Origin: Duganella phyllosphaerae
Lineage (GTDB): Bacteria > Pseudomonadota > Gammaproteobacteria > Burkholderiales > Burkholderiaceae_D
Assembly: GCF_001758785.1 (NCBI RefSeq)
Contig: NZ_LROM01000050.1
Location: 41,784-105,783, forward strand
Reading direction: 5' to 3'
DNA length: 64,000 nucleotides
In this document: piece by piece, positions 63,454-64,000 of the stretch
How positions within the stretch are numbered: the stretch's first letter is position 1
Layout: each line of letters starts with the position of its first letter
Position numbers and translations under genes: made by a program
The notes under the pieces: model-generated
The model's input: only the letters and a program-made list of their open reading frames with translations
The model's database searches: none
Told to the model about the DNA's origin: nothing

Positions 63454-63562
63454 ACTGAAGGAGCCAACTCAGTGTTGGCGTCGATTCTTGCCTAACATTT
63501 CCATGGTGATCACCTATTATTTCTCCTGCCTAATGATTAGGCAAGAGTAGTGAACACTTGGG
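63454..63562. repeat. Palindromes with TTGCCTAA words after the 622-aa gene
   Basis: TGCCTAAT-G-ATTAGGCA (63,527-63,543) is a perfect 17-bp palindrome; TTGCCTAA also occurs at 63,489, and GTGTTGGCG (63,472-63,480) pairs with CGCCAACAC (about 63,578). Could be a terminator region, an operator or a mobile-element junction. Confidence 0.4.
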
Positions 63563-63772
63563 TCAGTTTTCGGTCGGCGCCAACACATAGCCTTCAGTGT
63601 CAACGTCATCACCATCCCAGCCAGTCATCCGAATGGCCTTGAACATTACGTTGGTCTGAAAGCCCCTCTTGCCGCCGCAATGCGGGCACGCGAAGACGCC
63701 CCGAGCCGCGCCGTTGGCCTTGATATCAGTCAGCCGCAGCTCTGGCGTGGATGGATTTTTGCCAGCGCGTGC
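63563..63772 (-). pseudogene. Truncated zinc-ribbon protein fragment
   Basis: Minus-strand frame ending at 63,563 encodes TPELRLTDIKANGAARGV then FACPHCGGKRG and a hydrophilic C-terminus ending LAPTEN, a coherent protein end with a CxxC pair. It has no start codon before an in-frame TAG at 63,775, so the gene has lost its 5' part, perhaps by the insertion to its right. Family not recognised. Confidence 0.45.
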
Positions 63773-63872
63773 CTATGGCTTAGAAAGACAGCAGCTTGAT
63801 GCGGTCAGCTCTGGGTCAATCCTGCTCACCCTCATTTTCCTAGCGTTCTCGATTAATCCGAAATTACTGGGT

Positions 63873-64000
63873 ATTTCGGTCCATCGTGCCCACTGATTCC
63901 GGTTCATCGTGCCCAGCGATTCCGGTCCATCGCGCCCACCCATTCCGGTCCATCGTGCCCAGTTTGATGGGGTGACCGGAATCACTGGTCACGATACCGG
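63873..64000. mobile_element. 23-bp tandem repeats, probable terminus of an IS21-family element
   Basis: Four consecutive 23-bp units starting ATTCCGGTCCATCGTGCCCA (63,873-63,964) with a few substitutions, followed by an inverted ACCGGAAT and a GGTCACGATACCGG segment at the window edge. Multiple short repeats at the ends next to istA are typical of IS21-family insertion sequences, and this consensus resembles them; the transposase genes would lie beyond the window. The preceding 100 bases (63,773-63,872) contain nothing recognisable. Confidence 0.45.

Overview
The window is GC-rich betaproteobacterial chromosome, most likely from the Oxalobacteraceae (Massilia/Duganella/Janthinobacterium type). 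This is inferred from gene content and order (metK-lpxL-lpxL-dapF, DUF484-xerC, cobW-dksA-hslVU, secB-gpsA, petABC-sspAB), a Burkholderiales-type porin and REP-like intergenic repeats. No database search was possible, so genus-level placement is tentative.

Positions 1-43,917 are core genome. From the left: metK (5' end, minus strand) diverges from two LpxL-family acyltransferase genes and dapF. Then come a Sel1-repeat gene, a porin, DUF484-xerC, a COG0523 metallochaperone gene with a dksA that keeps only one of the usual zinc cysteines, and hslVU. A single minus-strand operon (26,677 to 13,110) follows, encoding a type II secretion system in the order gspG-H-I-J-K-L-M-N-D-E-F-C and ending in a patatin/beta-barrel (type Vd) phospholipase gene that overlaps gspC. 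Five TGTCAC-like hexamers with 11-12 bp periodicity lie upstream of the operon's -10. Beyond it are an amidohydrolase, moeB/thiF, ctpA, an envC-like gene, gpmA, a rhodanese gene, grxC, secB, an SH3 protein gene, gpsA, a DUF2461 gene, a DegS/DegQ-like protease gene, mscL, the cytochrome bc1 operon petABC, and sspA-sspB.

A tRNA-Thr(UGU) gene at 43,842-43,917 marks the switch to accessory DNA, which continues to the right edge. Genes here are sparser, locally more AT-rich, and separated by long gaps. In order: a small HTH protein gene and a sigma-factor-like gene; a coupled OLD-family ATPase/TOPRIM nuclease and UvrD-like helicase pair (Gabija-like architecture); a convergent minus-strand group (PD-(D/E)XK nuclease-like, PLD-like nuclease, possible small ORF, TIR-domain protein); three small plus-strand genes; hipBA with three evenly spaced operators; an uncharacterised 224-aa protein gene; a tyrosine recombinase gene; an actin-like ParM gene with a probable ribbon-helix-helix partner; a 52-codon Asn-rich gene; and a 626-aa helical protein gene of unknown function. 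The right edge has a truncated zinc-ribbon reading frame and four 23-bp tandem repeats that look like an IS21-family terminus.

The accessory segment reads as an integrated mobile element or stacked elements (integrase, partition module, persistence toxin-antitoxin) carrying an anti-phage defence cluster. The most promising candidates for new biology are the OLD/UvrD pair with its facing nuclease and TIR genes, the coupled small-gene pair at 54,496-54,929, and the 61,358-63,453 gene pair. In the core, the metK leader with three mutually complementary heptamers and the phased repeats upstream of the T2SS operon stand out.
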